DNA from: Bacteroidota bacterium
GTDB lineage: Bacteria > Bacteroidota > Bacteroidia > Bacteroidales > WCHB1-69
DNA length: 64,000 nucleotides
Direction: 5' to 3'
Assembly: GCA_023413895.1 (NCBI GenBank)
Contig: JAEZOU010000020.1
Span: 16,551 to 80,550 of the forward strand
In this document: positions 53,279 to 62,183 of the stretch, piece after piece
How positions within the stretch are numbered: position 1 is the first letter of the stretch
Layout: each line of letters opens with the position of its first letter
Notes under the pieces: generated by a model
What the model saw: the letters and a program-made list of their open reading frames with translations, nothing else
Told to the model about the DNA's origin: nothing
Databases searched by the model: none
Program-made: the position numbers and the translations under genes

Positions 53279-53698
53279 ATGAAAAAATTTTTACAAGAGT
53301 TTAAAGCTTTCGCAATGAGAGGAAACGTCATCGATATGGCAGTCGGTGTTATTATTGGTGGCGCATTCGGGAAAATTATTACCTCATTAGTAAACGACAT
53401 TTTGATGCCTCCTATTGGTTGGTTAATCGGAGGTATGGACTTCACCAAATTATGTATTAACCTACCCGTTCGCGAAGGTATGGATCCTGTAACTTTAAAC
53501 TACGGAAACTTCATTCAAGTTTTCATTGATTTTGTTATTGTTGCATTCTGTATCTTCATGATGATTAAAGGAATCAATAAACTTTCTGAAATGGGCAAAA
53601 AGAAAGAGGAGGAAACACCTACTGAACCAGAAGCTCCTAAAATGACTAAAGAGGAAGAACTTCTTACTGAAATTAGAGATTTATTAAAGAAGAACTAA
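53279..53698 (+). CDS. mscL: Large-conductance mechanosensitive channel
   Basis: 139 residues. N-terminal amphipathic helix [23 protein letters not shown] leading into TM1 with [24 protein letters not shown], a periplasmic loop, TM2 ([19 protein letters not shown]) and the cytoplasmic charged helix [15 protein letters not shown]. These are the family hallmarks. It opens under membrane tension to relieve hypo-osmotic shock. The next gene starts two bases after its stop, with a GTG. Confidence 0.97.
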   Translation: MKKFLQEFKAFAMRGNVIDMAVGVIIGGAFGKIITSLVNDILMPPIGWLIGGMDFTKLCINLPVREGMDPVTLNYGNFIQVFIDFVIVAFCIFMMIKGINKLSEMGKKKEEETPTEPEAPKMTKEEELLTEIRDLLKKN

Positions 53699-53699
53699 G

Positions 53700-54626
53700 G
53701 TGAAAAAGATTATTCCCATAGCACTTATTTTACTTTTAGGTATTGGTTTATCAGTTTGCGTGATTGGAGATGAACTTCCAGAAGAGAAGCCGACAGCTGT
53801 TTCTTACTCCAACACATTGGCAACTCCACCCATTCCTACAGAGTTGACTTTTGCTGGAGAAACAGTTCCTGTTGATGTTTATTGGGTTCGTGAAAATTTG
53901 GAGAAAGAGGTGATTACCCAATGTTATCTTCACTCGCGTACACTACTGATTTTCAAACGTTCTGGAAGATACTTCCCTACAATTGAAAAAATCTTGGCAG
54001 AAGAAGGAGTTCCTGACGACCTAAAATACCTCTGCTTGGCAGAAAGTGGACTTGAGAACGTAACTTCTCCTGCTGGTGCTGCTGGATTTTGGCAATTTAT
54101 GTCTGCCACAGGAAAAAGCTACGGTTTAGAGATAAACAACTATGTTGATGAACGTTACCAATTAGAAAAATCAACACGTGCTGCTTGCAAATATTTGAAA
54201 AAATTAAGGGATAAATTTGGTAGTTGGGCGTTAGCAGCTGCAGCCTACAATATGGGAGAAGGTGGGCTTTCACGCAGTATTGCAGCGCAAAACGGCACCG
54301 AATATTACGACCTTTGGCTCAATACCGAAACGGCACGCTACGTTTTTCGCATTCTATGCTTCAAACTACTATTTGAAAATCCTGAAAATTATGGTGTAAA
54401 ATTAACACAAGAGGAGTATTACAAACCTATTCCTTGCAAAGAAATTACCGTAACTTCAGGAATAACAAGCATCTCCGATTTTGCTTCACAGCACGGTGTG
54501 CTTTATCGCGAAGTAAAATCTCTGAACCCATGGCTACGAAGCACCTCCCTTCCAGCTAACGGAAAAAGTTACACAATACTTATTCCAAAGCAAAGCAAAG
54601 CAAAGTACTATGAACTAAATGAATAA
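53700..54626 (+). CDS. Lytic transglycosylase, MltD-like, with LysM-like tail
   Basis: 308 residues starting with GTG two bases after mscL; the signal peptide (KKIIPIALILLLGIGLSVC) begins at that codon and no ATG replaces it. The SLT domain (about 95-225) has the catalytic glutamate in LAESGLENVTSPAGAAGFWQFM and the AAAAYNMGEGG motif. The C-terminal EITVTSGITSISDFASQHG ... LNPWLRS stretch resembles a LysM peptidoglycan-binding unit. It cleaves glycan strands to 1,6-anhydro products. It is probably translated together with mscL. A hairpin terminator follows directly. Confidence 0.9.
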   Translation: MKKIIPIALILLLGIGLSVCVIGDELPEEKPTAVSYSNTLATPPIPTELTFAGETVPVDVYWVRENLEKEVITQCYLHSRTLLIFKRSGRYFPTIEKILAEEGVPDDLKYLCLAESGLENVTSPAGAAGFWQFMSATGKSYGLEINNYVDERYQLEKSTRAACKYLKKLRDKFGSWALAAAAYNMGEGGLSRSIAAQNGTEYYDLWLNTETARYVFRILCFKLLFENPENYGVKLTQEEYYKPIPCKEITVTSGITSISDFASQHGVLYREVKSLNPWLRSTSLPANGKSYTILIPKQSKAKYYELNE

Positions 54627-54634
54627 CACAATAC

Positions 54635-54668
54635 AAAGGGTGACTAAAAAGTCACCCTTTTTATTTTC
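54635..54668 (+). terminator. Terminator after the MltD-like gene
   Basis: Perfect 11-bp stem AAAGGGTGACT/AGTCACCCTTT (54635-54645 with 54650-54660), loop AAAA, then T-rich sequence. It directly adjoins the convergent MFS stop at 54661. Confidence 0.9.
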
Positions 54669-55866
54669 TAAATTTGAAAACAAAATAGATTAGTGACAAA
54701 AAGAGAATTACCTCAATAGAAGTAAAAATGGCTATACTACTTTCGTTGGAAAATGCAGAAACGGCATAGAAAATAGCAGTTCCGATAAGTACCAAAACAA
54801 AATTAGCAAAATTAAGATATGCCATCATATCACCGACAATTCTACCAATAGGCGCACGCTGAACTATTGCTAAACAAGGAACCTCAAAAATGCCTCCAAA
54901 AAAGGTTACTCCAAACATTAAGAGTGAAAAAACATAGACATTGGGATTGAAAACGATAATGAGCAATAGAAAAATATTCATTGCAAGCAATCCTATATTT
55001 ATCATCCTAAAAGCATTATCCGAACGAAGAATTTTGCCCGCAAAAACGCACCCTAAAGCAATGCCTACCGCCGCACTACTCATACATAAACCTGTACCTA
55101 TATTGCTAAGTTCCAATGTCTGACGACAGTGAATAACCAAATTAAGTTGTAACATTCCTGCAATCATCCAAAAAATAGAAGAGCCTAAAACTGCATCGTT
55201 AATCCCTTTATATTTTTGGGCAAAACGAAACGATTCCATCATATATTTAATAGGATTTATCGTATTAAATATTGGTTTTTCAGAAGGGATTTCTACTATT
55301 TTTAATCTATATACTGTTATAAAACTGATAGTTGTAAAAAGGAGCATCAAAGCGCATATTATCCAAATAGAAACCAATTCTGAAAGCATTGTTCCTAAAA
55401 TCGTTCCTAATAAAATTCCCACAAACGACATCATCTCCATCATTCCATTTCCATAGGCAATCTTTTCTTCTCCCTCAATATCTCTGATAATACCATATTT
55501 AGATGGTGAACTGAGACAAGATTGTACCCCCATTAAGAAAACAGAGAAAACACAAAAAAAGATTGAATGGGTAATGAGAGCAATACAAGCAAGCAATATT
55601 ATTGGAAATTCACACAACTTACAATACATATACACCTTTTGTTTAGAGAAGATAACTGCCAAACGTCCACTTAGTGGAGTAAAGAGTAAGTAAGGAATCA
55701 CCAACATAGCAGAAATCAATGTCAGCAATAATGAATCGGAGAGAAACTCTGGTAGCGTCCAAGTTACACCTACAAAATAGATAATATTTTTCAGATAATT
55801 GTCATTAAGAAGAGTAAAAAGATTGGTTAAGAAAAGTTTTAACCAATTGGATGAACTATTTTTCAT
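54661..55866 (-). CDS. MFS transporter, LplT-like (lysophospholipid transporter family)
   Basis: 401 residues with 11-12 hydrophobic segments. FLTNLFTLLNDNYLKNIIYFVG at the start and LSSPSKYGIIRDI after TM4 are hallmarks of the LplT branch (NDN-K and PSKYGI). LplT flips lysophospholipids across the inner membrane; here no Aas acyltransferase is fused or adjacent, though a PlsC-like protein is at 32 kb. It is the last gene of the minus-strand operon and overlaps rlmN by four bases. Confidence 0.85.
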   Translation of the reverse strand: MKNSSSNWLKLFLTNLFTLLNDNYLKNIIYFVGVTWTLPEFLSDSLLLTLISAMLVIPYLLFTPLSGRLAVIFSKQKVYMYCKLCEFPIILLACIALITHSIFFCVFSVFLMGVQSCLSSPSKYGIIRDIEGEEKIAYGNGMMEMMSFVGILLGTILGTMLSELVSIWIICALMLLFTTISFITVYRLKIVEIPSEKPIFNTINPIKYMMESFRFAQKYKGINDAVLGSSIFWMIAGMLQLNLVIHCRQTLELSNIGTGLCMSSAAVGIALGCVFAGKILRSDNAFRMINIGLLAMNIFLLLIIVFNPNVYVFSLLMFGVTFFGGIFEVPCLAIVQRAPIGRIVGDMMAYLNFANFVLVLIGTAIFYAVSAFSNESSIAIFTSIEVILFLSLIYFVFKFRK

Positions 55867-56915
55867 TTCCGACCCTTTCTATTTTTTACAAGTTGGCCAC
55901 ATGCGGCGGCAATATCTTTTCCTCTACTTTGGCGCACATTCACAATCAGGTTTTTACTTTCCAAATACTCTTTAAAACGAATCATATTTTCGCGAGGAGA
56001 TTTTGAAAATCTCGATTTTGTTTCATTAAACTCAATCAAATTTATTTTCACAGGAAAAGGTCGGCAGAATGCACACAAACGTTCCGCACTTTTTGTAGAA
56101 TCATTAATATCCTTTAGCAGAACATACTCAATGGTAATTCGTTGACCCGTTTTCTGATAAAAATATTGCAATGCAGATTGTAGTTCTGGCAATGGAAATT
56201 TTCTGTTTATAGGCATTATTTCGGATCGCAACAGATTATCTGGAATATGAACAGAAACTGCAAGACCAGGTTTAAAACCTTCATCTGCCATCTTAATAAT
56301 TCCATCTACCACACCAACTGTTGAAAGCGTAATTCTTGAGGGTGAAAGTTGATTTCCTTCTGGCGAGGTAAGCAGATTTATTGACTGCATTACATTATCG
56401 TAATTCAGCAGCGGTTCACCCATTCCCATAAAAACAATATTGCTGATAGGAATTTCATACAGTTCCAAAGCACGGCGATTCATCAGTGCGTACTGGTCGA
56501 GAATTTCAGAAAAATGAAGATTCCTGATAAAACCCATCGTTCCTGTAGCACAAAACGCACATTTTAGCGGGCAACCAACTTGTGAAGAGATACACGCCGT
56601 AACGCGACTTTGAGTCGGAATCAGCACACCCTCTATGGCGTGCCCATCGTGTAAGCGAAAGATAAACTTTGCGGTTCCATCACTGCTAATTACCTCACTT
56701 TCAATTTCTGTTTTCAAGAATGTAAATTGCTCTTTCAATTTCTCTATCAACTTCAACGAAAGATTTCCCATCTCCTCAAAAGTGAGAACATTTTTCTTCC
56801 ACAACCACTCATAAATCTGCTTCTTTCTGAATCTTTTCTCTCCAATAGATTCCAAAAAATCAACAAGCTGTTTTTCTGAAATATGACGAATATCTGGTCT
56901 CATAACACTATTCAT
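55863..56915 (-). CDS. rlmN: 23S rRNA/tRNA (adenine-C2)-methyltransferase RlmN
   Basis: 350-residue radical SAM methyltransferase. The [4Fe-4S] cysteines are C115, C119 and C122 in GCPLKCAFCATG, the two catalytic cysteines are C108 (TACISSQVG) and C339 (AAACGQL), and FMGMGEPLLNYDNV is the SAM-binding loop. It methylates A2503 of 23S rRNA and A37 of some tRNAs. ATGs at 56915 and 56903 are both possible; the first overlaps the upstream permease gene by eight bases. Overlaps on both sides tie it into the operon. Confidence 0.96.
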   Translation of the reverse strand: MNSVMRPDIRHISEKQLVDFLESIGEKRFRKKQIYEWLWKKNVLTFEEMGNLSLKLIEKLKEQFTFLKTEIESEVISSDGTAKFIFRLHDGHAIEGVLIPTQSRVTACISSQVGCPLKCAFCATGTMGFIRNLHFSEILDQYALMNRRALELYEIPISNIVFMGMGEPLLNYDNVMQSINLLTSPEGNQLSPSRITLSTVGVVDGIIKMADEGFKPGLAVSVHIPDNLLRSEIMPINRKFPLPELQSALQYFYQKTGQRITIEYVLLKDINDSTKSAERLCAFCRPFPVKINLIEFNETKSRFSKSPRENMIRFKEYLESKNLIVNVRQSRGKDIAAACGQLVKNRKGRK

Positions 56916-57984
56916 ATTTTACTCTTGGATCAAGCCAACTATATATCAAATCGCACATCACATTAATAACTACCAAAACGATAGAAATAAAGAGCAGTGC
57001 GCCCATTACAACGGGAAAATCATATTTATCCAAACCATCAACTATTACAACTCCCATACCTTTCCAGTCGAAAATATACTCTACAAACACTGCACCTGCT
57101 AACAAAGATGCTAACCAACCTGAAATGGCTGTAACCACAGGATTCAGTGCGTTCTTCAGTGTATGTTTTACAACTATCCTTCCGAAGGAAACCCCTTTTG
57201 CTTTGGCAGTCCGAATGTAATCTTGCGATAAAACATCTAACATTGAATTTTTCGTAAGTTCAACAACCACAGCCAATGGTCTGATTCCCAGAGTTATAGC
57301 TGGTAAAATAATATTTTTCATATCAAGATACTGACCATTTCCATAATTATCTACAGAATAGAGACTTCCGAACATACTCAAACCTGTAAAATCGGCTAAG
57401 ATAAATGCAAAAATCCAAGCAAAAAGAATAGCGGCAAAAAAAGAGGGTAACGACATTCCCAACACAGAAATAAAAAGTGCAGATTTGTCGAACCAACTAT
57501 CTTTATATATGGCACATAGGATTCCAATAAAAATTCCTACAATAATAGCAAAGAAAATAGAAACTACTGCCAACAAAGCCGTTTTCGGGAATGCATCTGC
57601 TAAAATTTCTGCTACGGGGCGCTTACTTTGATAAGAACGACGTAAATATGGTTTTTTCAGCACAATAGAAGATTCTGAGAAAGAGCACAATTTTACATAC
57701 TGATAATTATTATCATTCAGGAAGAAAAACGATTCTTTCTCATGAGTTTTATGCCATGAAATTGGAGACAAATCGTTGAGATATGCCAAATATTGAATCC
57801 CTACGGGAAGATCGAGCCCCATCTCCTTGCGGATAGCAGCTTCTGTTTGCATATCGCTACGTTGTCCCATCATCATACGCGCTGGGTCGGAAGGTAAGAT
57901 CGTAAATAGGAAAAATACCAAACTTACCACGCCGAACATTACCAGCAAACCATAACCCACTCTTTTTAATAGATATCGACTCAT
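56908..57984 (-). CDS. ABC transporter permease, DppB/OppB-like
   Basis: 358 residues. The N-terminal TM and FTILPSDPARMMMGQRSD are typical for dipeptide/oligopeptide permeases, and the coupling (EAA) loop is in VLSQDYIRTAKAKGVSFGRIVVKHTLKNAL. About six TM segments. A stretch of roughly 60 residues between LPVGIQYLAYLNDL and RPVAEILADAFP is longer than in E. coli DppB and probably an extracytoplasmic insert. No second permease, ATPase or binding-protein gene is adjacent, so the partner genes are elsewhere. It abuts the GT39-TPR gene without a gap and overlaps rlmN by eight bases. Confidence 0.88.
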   Translation of the reverse strand: MSRYLLKRVGYGLLVMFGVVSLVFFLFTILPSDPARMMMGQRSDMQTEAAIRKEMGLDLPVGIQYLAYLNDLSPISWHKTHEKESFFFLNDNNYQYVKLCSFSESSIVLKKPYLRRSYQSKRPVAEILADAFPKTALLAVVSIFFAIIVGIFIGILCAIYKDSWFDKSALFISVLGMSLPSFFAAILFAWIFAFILADFTGLSMFGSLYSVDNYGNGQYLDMKNIILPAITLGIRPLAVVVELTKNSMLDVLSQDYIRTAKAKGVSFGRIVVKHTLKNALNPVVTAISGWLASLLAGAVFVEYIFDWKGMGVVIVDGLDKYDFPVVMGALLFISIVLVVINVMCDLIYSWLDPRVKYE

Positions 57985-60189
57985 TTAGAACTCATTATAT
58001 TTTTGACGATAAATATCTGCTTCTTTCTTCTTACCCTTTCTTTCGTACGACTGATACATAGTCTTGTACAACTTTTTGTAAGCTCCATACTCATCTAAAC
58101 CTTGGTTCATATACAAAATAAGCAGATCCTTAATTCCCTGATCATTCACAGCTTCTGCATCCACCATTGCATTCAAAACCTTCTCCGCACCACGAATATC
58201 CTGCTTATGAGCATATGCTAAAAATCCAATGTGATAAGCTGCTGAATATTTAGAATTGATATTGATAAGATTCCTATAAACCTTCAATGCTTCATCAGGT
58301 AGAACAGAAGAAAGGTAAAAAATCCCCAACATATAACTTCCCGCCTCATAGGTTGGAGCAAATTTTAATAGTTTATCAATATAAGGTTTTGCCATGGCAA
58401 TTTGCTCTTTTCTATAATAAGATTCGCTAAGATTAACATAAATCGATTCATTCAATGGGTCAACTTTCAACGCACGCTTCAACGAAACTATTGCTGAATC
58501 GTACTCTTGCGCTTTCATCTGCTGATAACCTATAAAATCATCTTTTGTTTCTCGTTTCAAGATAATACAGATCGGTTTCCCATCTACATTGATAGAGTGG
58601 ACCATATTTTTGGGTGGAAAATTTTCAGAGCGCAACTGCTCAGGACTGATTCCCGTTACGGTAAAAATAGCATAATCCCAATCCACATTTCCTCGCTCGT
58701 ACCAACGCACAAAAGGTACAGAGAAGTTGGCCGTATCTTTACGGAAGAAATAGGCAACCGAAGCTTGATGCCACGATGCTACCTTAATTTTTGAACCATC
58801 AGAATTAGGTACAGCATTTTCTTTCACCCATTCTGCAGCTTCGCGCGTGGAATGATAATAATAATCCAACTCATAGTTGCCGTATGCTTTTTCTACACCA
58901 CCTACAAGTTTGTTAAAATAAACATATTCGTATGGATGATTCCTCAAAATATGAGAAATAGGACCCATCAATAAAACTAAAATCAGCACAATACTTCCAT
59001 AATGAATTGATTTTGAAAACTTGGAAAATTTCTGTTCTAACCAATTAAAAATCTCGTTAAAACCCAATCCTGCCGCTACTACCATCGGAGGATAAGCAAA
59101 CATCGCATGACGCCAACCTCCATAAACATTAGCATTGGTTAAGATAATCCAGAAAATTGGGAAAAAGAAAGTGAAGAAGATAAAAAATATCTCCAAACGG
59201 GTCTCCTTCTTGCGCCAACAAAAGATAAAAAATAGAACTAAACCTATAATAACAGCCATAGGAATAGTGATTAAGATATACTTTGGCGTATAGTACCAAG
59301 GCAAAAGATCTGACCATTGCAAGTTTCCATCAAAAATTTGACGTATGGTTACATCAAAATTTGACATCTCCGTAAAGGATTCCCAAACATGCTTAATGGG
59401 CGATTGCAATGCGTATGGCCACAAAAGAATACCTAAAATATAACTTACAACAAAGATGGAGATCCCCATCATAAATAGTTGTCCCAACTGCTTACCAAAT
59501 GGAAGTTGCTGAGTTGAGATTTTTTTGCTATTTTTTGATTGAATGTAGAAACGAATAAGATAAAGCAATGCAAAAAAAGCAAAATATCCAAAAAGGATAA
59601 GCCCTCCTACGCGCACACTAATAGAGAATGCTATTGATAAAATCAGAATGAGATAAGTGTACCACTTAACTTTTGGGAATTGCTTAAAAAACAATAATAT
59701 ACCATAAATTGCAGTGATTACTGCTGCAGCAAATGGTATATCTTTAGGGTTGTTGAATGAGTGACCTAAAAAACGAGGAGAAAGGAACAACAATAACATC
59801 GTGACGACTCCTGCCCGAAAACTGCCTGTTAGCAAGTAGGCAATAAGCCCTACCATAAAAATAGAGAGCCAACCCAAAAATGAATTAAAGGCGTGACGAG
59901 TTAAATGAATATCTTCCACACCAAATGTTTGGTTGAACAATTCTGTAATTACATCAAAAGAGGAACCATAATATTTCAGATTTTCAAAAGTAATACAAGA
60001 GGTATCCTCTCCGCCCGTCTTAAAATAGTTCACAACATTTCTTCCCTGCGGAATTTGAAAGTTATCTTCATCACCCGTATTTCCTGCTGTTCTGCTCATT
60101 ATTGGCATCACAAAAAAGAGTATAAGAACAACTCCTGAAAATAACCAGAACCAAATATTTTTGCCGTTTTCTTCCAACAACTTCTTCAT
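57985..60189 (-). CDS. GT39-like membrane glycosyltransferase with C-terminal TPRs
   Basis: 734 residues from ATG 60189 (an in-frame TTG two codons earlier is unlikely). The first 410 residues hold about ten membrane segments; DVITELFNQTFGVEDIHLTRHAF, FLGHSFNNPKDIPFA and NVYGGWRHAMFAYPPMV are blocks of ArnT/PMT-like (GT-C) transferases that use polyprenyl-phosphate sugars on the periplasmic face. After a soluble segment, residues about 570-730 form TPR-like helical repeats (AQEYDSAIVSLKRALKVDPLNESIYVNL ...). It lies between a GT2 gene whose product could make the lipid-linked donor and an ABC permease. Acceptor unknown. Confidence 0.82.
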   Translation of the reverse strand: MKKLLEENGKNIWFWLFSGVVLILFFVMPIMSRTAGNTGDEDNFQIPQGRNVVNYFKTGGEDTSCITFENLKYYGSSFDVITELFNQTFGVEDIHLTRHAFNSFLGWLSIFMVGLIAYLLTGSFRAGVVTMLLLFLSPRFLGHSFNNPKDIPFAAAVITAIYGILLFFKQFPKVKWYTYLILILSIAFSISVRVGGLILFGYFAFFALLYLIRFYIQSKNSKKISTQQLPFGKQLGQLFMMGISIFVVSYILGILLWPYALQSPIKHVWESFTEMSNFDVTIRQIFDGNLQWSDLLPWYYTPKYILITIPMAVIIGLVLFFIFCWRKKETRLEIFFIFFTFFFPIFWIILTNANVYGGWRHAMFAYPPMVVAAGLGFNEIFNWLEQKFSKFSKSIHYGSIVLILVLLMGPISHILRNHPYEYVYFNKLVGGVEKAYGNYELDYYYHSTREAAEWVKENAVPNSDGSKIKVASWHQASVAYFFRKDTANFSVPFVRWYERGNVDWDYAIFTVTGISPEQLRSENFPPKNMVHSINVDGKPICIILKRETKDDFIGYQQMKAQEYDSAIVSLKRALKVDPLNESIYVNLSESYYRKEQIAMAKPYIDKLLKFAPTYEAGSYMLGIFYLSSVLPDEALKVYRNLININSKYSAAYHIGFLAYAHKQDIRGAEKVLNAMVDAEAVNDQGIKDLLILYMNQGLDEYGAYKKLYKTMYQSYERKGKKKEADIYRQKYNEF

Positions 60190-60195
60190 ACACAA

Positions 60196-60921
60196 TTATT
60201 TATATTTCTTTTTAATTTTATACAATTCATACGGAGCTTTTATAAAATCTCTCAGCTTTAGTTGTGATCCATCCACATCAGCCCACGCCATAACAGGATA
60301 TTCATACACCAAATTGATAGCAGCATCACGACCAAATACCTTTTTATAACGGAAAAGAATCTCCACATCGAAAAGCCATTTGGTGATGAAAGGTTGAGAG
60401 AAAAGGGGGGTAACAATCTTTCTTCTATACAATTTTGCACCACATTGCGTATCATAAACGGGAAGATTAATTAATGTTGAGGCTGTGGTCGCAAAAACTC
60501 GTCCTAATAGATGACGACTGCGTTTGCGCCTAACTTTTGCACCTAATCGAAGCAGACGCAATCCCGTTACCATATCAAAATTTCCTAACTCCATCTGCAA
60601 CATAAAATTCTTAATCTCGAAAAGGGGTGTTGCTAAATCAGCATCCCAAAAACCGATATATTCCGACTCAAAATGTTGTTCAGCATAAATCATTCCTTGT
60701 CGCACAGCCTCCGCTTTCCCACCATTAGATTGAAGGTCGAGATAATGTACTCGGAGAGATTCTGCTGAAAAAGCTCGCAATATCTCTAACGTATCATCAC
60801 TACTTCCATCATTCACAAATAAAAAATCAACATCATCGTTCGTTTCAAGAAAAGATAAAAAATCCCTCTTCTTTAAACGACTTGCCTCATTATAACAAGG
60901 AATCACTATTGTTGCTTGCAT
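60196..60921 (-). CDS. GT2 polyprenyl/dolichyl-phosphate sugar transferase
   Basis: 241 residues from ATG 60921 (a longer frame to 60984 starts with TTG inside the upstream gene). GT-A fold features: ATIVIPCYNEASRL, DFLFVNDGSSDDTLE, GGKAEAVRQGM, the DxD in GFWDADLATP and YDTQCGAKLYRR, which resembles the ALG5/DPM-type group. No C-terminal membrane helices are present. It probably transfers glucose or mannose to polyprenyl phosphate for the GT39 enzyme encoded six bases downstream (inference). It overlaps the methyltransferase gene by 16 bases. Confidence 0.85.
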   Translation of the reverse strand: MQATIVIPCYNEASRLKKRDFLSFLETNDDVDFLFVNDGSSDDTLEILRAFSAESLRVHYLDLQSNGGKAEAVRQGMIYAEQHFESEYIGFWDADLATPLFEIKNFMLQMELGNFDMVTGLRLLRLGAKVRRKRSRHLLGRVFATTASTLINLPVYDTQCGAKLYRRKIVTPLFSQPFITKWLFDVEILFRYKKVFGRDAAINLVYEYPVMAWADVDGSQLKLRDFIKAPYELYKIKKKYK

Positions 60922-61688
60922 ATTACAAAAGTTGATAAACCTGGTAATTTTATTCCTATCTTTCGAAAGATTGAAGTAACACAATAGTCACATAGCAAAA
61001 TCTTCTCATACAACCAAGAAATCGTTTTACCACCATTCCACCCTCCAATTCCCGTAACCGGTTTCTCCTTCCGTAGTAATTCAATCTTTTTTTGAAGAAA
61101 TCTTGGTATCAACAATGAAAAAAAGAAATATCCATCATCTACCACATTCATTCCTGCCTGCGCTACACGTTCTTTTAATAGTTTCGAACTATATCTGCGA
61201 TAATGCCCCAACCATTTATCATGCGAACAATACAGCGATTGAAATGCTGGCGCAGTAATCATAAAAAGTGTGCCCGCACCCACAAATTTTTTCTGCTTTA
61301 ATGCTGATAAAAAAGCAACATCATCTTCTATATGTTCTATCACATCCATAAGAAAAACTATACTCGCCTTCTTCTCTCCTAAATCTACTTCATCTACCGA
61401 TTGACAAAAAGTACAACTGAAATTTTGATATTTCTCCTTTAATGCACAAATTATCTGATTCTCAAATGCTGTATCCACAGCTATGGGATAGGGATGCTCA
61501 ACTATACTACTGAAATAGTGCAAAAAGAAGAGATCTCCACATCCTATATCCAATATCGGAGTAGATTCTTGATTTGCAAATAATCTATTTTTCAGAAGTT
61601 TACGAACTATTTTAGCCCTTGCATACTCCCAAGGATGATTCTTTGAAGAGTTCTTTGCCTCATTTATATTCAGTTCCTTTATATCCAT
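60906..61688 (-). CDS. SAM-dependent methyltransferase (class I)
   Basis: 260 residues. Motif I is PILDIGCGDLFFLHYF, motif II DEVDLGEKKASIVFLMDVIEHIEDD and the rest is of the type-11/23 group; APAFQSLYCSHDKWLGHYRRYS is a phrase common in methyltransferases next to polyprenyl-linked glycan genes. The substrate is unknown, perhaps a lipid-linked glycan. It is first in a six-gene run with overlaps or gaps below seven bases throughout, and carries a -7 element upstream. Confidence 0.84.
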   Translation of the reverse strand: MDIKELNINEAKNSSKNHPWEYARAKIVRKLLKNRLFANQESTPILDIGCGDLFFLHYFSSIVEHPYPIAVDTAFENQIICALKEKYQNFSCTFCQSVDEVDLGEKKASIVFLMDVIEHIEDDVAFLSALKQKKFVGAGTLFMITAPAFQSLYCSHDKWLGHYRRYSSKLLKERVAQAGMNVVDDGYFFFSLLIPRFLQKKIELLRKEKPVTGIGGWNGGKTISWLYEKILLCDYCVTSIFRKIGIKLPGLSTFVICKQQ

Positions 61689-61712
61689 TCAGAATACTTT
61701 GCTTTAAACTTG

Positions 61713-61720
61713 CAAAAATA
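61713..61720 (-). promoter_or_regulatory. -7 element for the six-gene methyltransferase-to-MFS operon
   Basis: Minus strand TATTTTTG, 24 bases upstream of the methyltransferase ATG. It is the only promoter-like element found for genes 61688 to 54661. Confidence 0.55.
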
Positions 61721-61765
61721 CATAATTTTTCATTTGTACAACTTTATTTTGGGATAAAATTTGGG

Positions 61766-62005
61766 TGTGCCGGCTCTTTTCTACCGCACTATGCCTGCGC
61801 ACTCGCCGTCGGGCTATCCGCTCAAATTTCGCGCCTCTATATCTCGCTTCAATGTTTCCCAATCTTCAAACTCTATAGTCAAAACACTAAATTCTAAATG
61901 CTAAATCCGGCGCTCATAACCGCTCCTATCCCTCACACAACCCCCTGCGCCATCCTATCTTTCTACACAATTTTCCCTCCTCGCCTCCATTTATTCTCCA
62001 ATTTT
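61766..62005. repeat. GC-rich, gene-free island (possible dispersed-repeat relic)
   Basis: The stretch is markedly richer in C and G than its surroundings and pyrimidine-rich on the plus strand. It includes CGCCGTCGGGCTATCCGCTC at 61805-61824 and a C/T-only-looking tract (61920-61990). The only frame across it is not supported by codon pattern. From memory, intergenic pieces like this recur in Bacteroidetes genomes; that could not be checked here. The remainder of 61721-62183 contains only the promoter at 62066-62097. Confidence 0.45.
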
Positions 62006-62065
62006 CGTAAATATTTATAACGTCTACCCTAAAATCAAAAAAAATCTAGAAAAGAGAGAGAATAT

Positions 62066-62097
62066 TTTGACTATTTCGCAATTCTTTTGTATTTTTG
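62066..62097 (+). promoter_or_regulatory. Promoter for the second C69 dipeptidase gene
   Basis: TTTG at 62066-62069 and TATTTTTG at 62090-62097, spaced 20 bases. The leader to the ATG is about 80 bases. Confidence 0.65.
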
Positions 62098-62183
62098 TGC
62101 CGTTTTTCCAAGAATAGAAAAGGACCTCTGCTGGAAAAACCAAATATATAGGTCCAAAGTATTAATCTACGTACAATTACAAT

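Noticed and set aside
60922..60984. N-terminal extension of the GT2 gene
   Set aside because: Begins with TTG inside the methyltransferase gene; the GT2 fold starts at QATIVIPCYNE.
61619..61897. 92-codon plus-strand frame over the GC-rich island
   Set aside because: It begins inside the methyltransferase gene on the opposite strand, changes composition midway and has no promoter.
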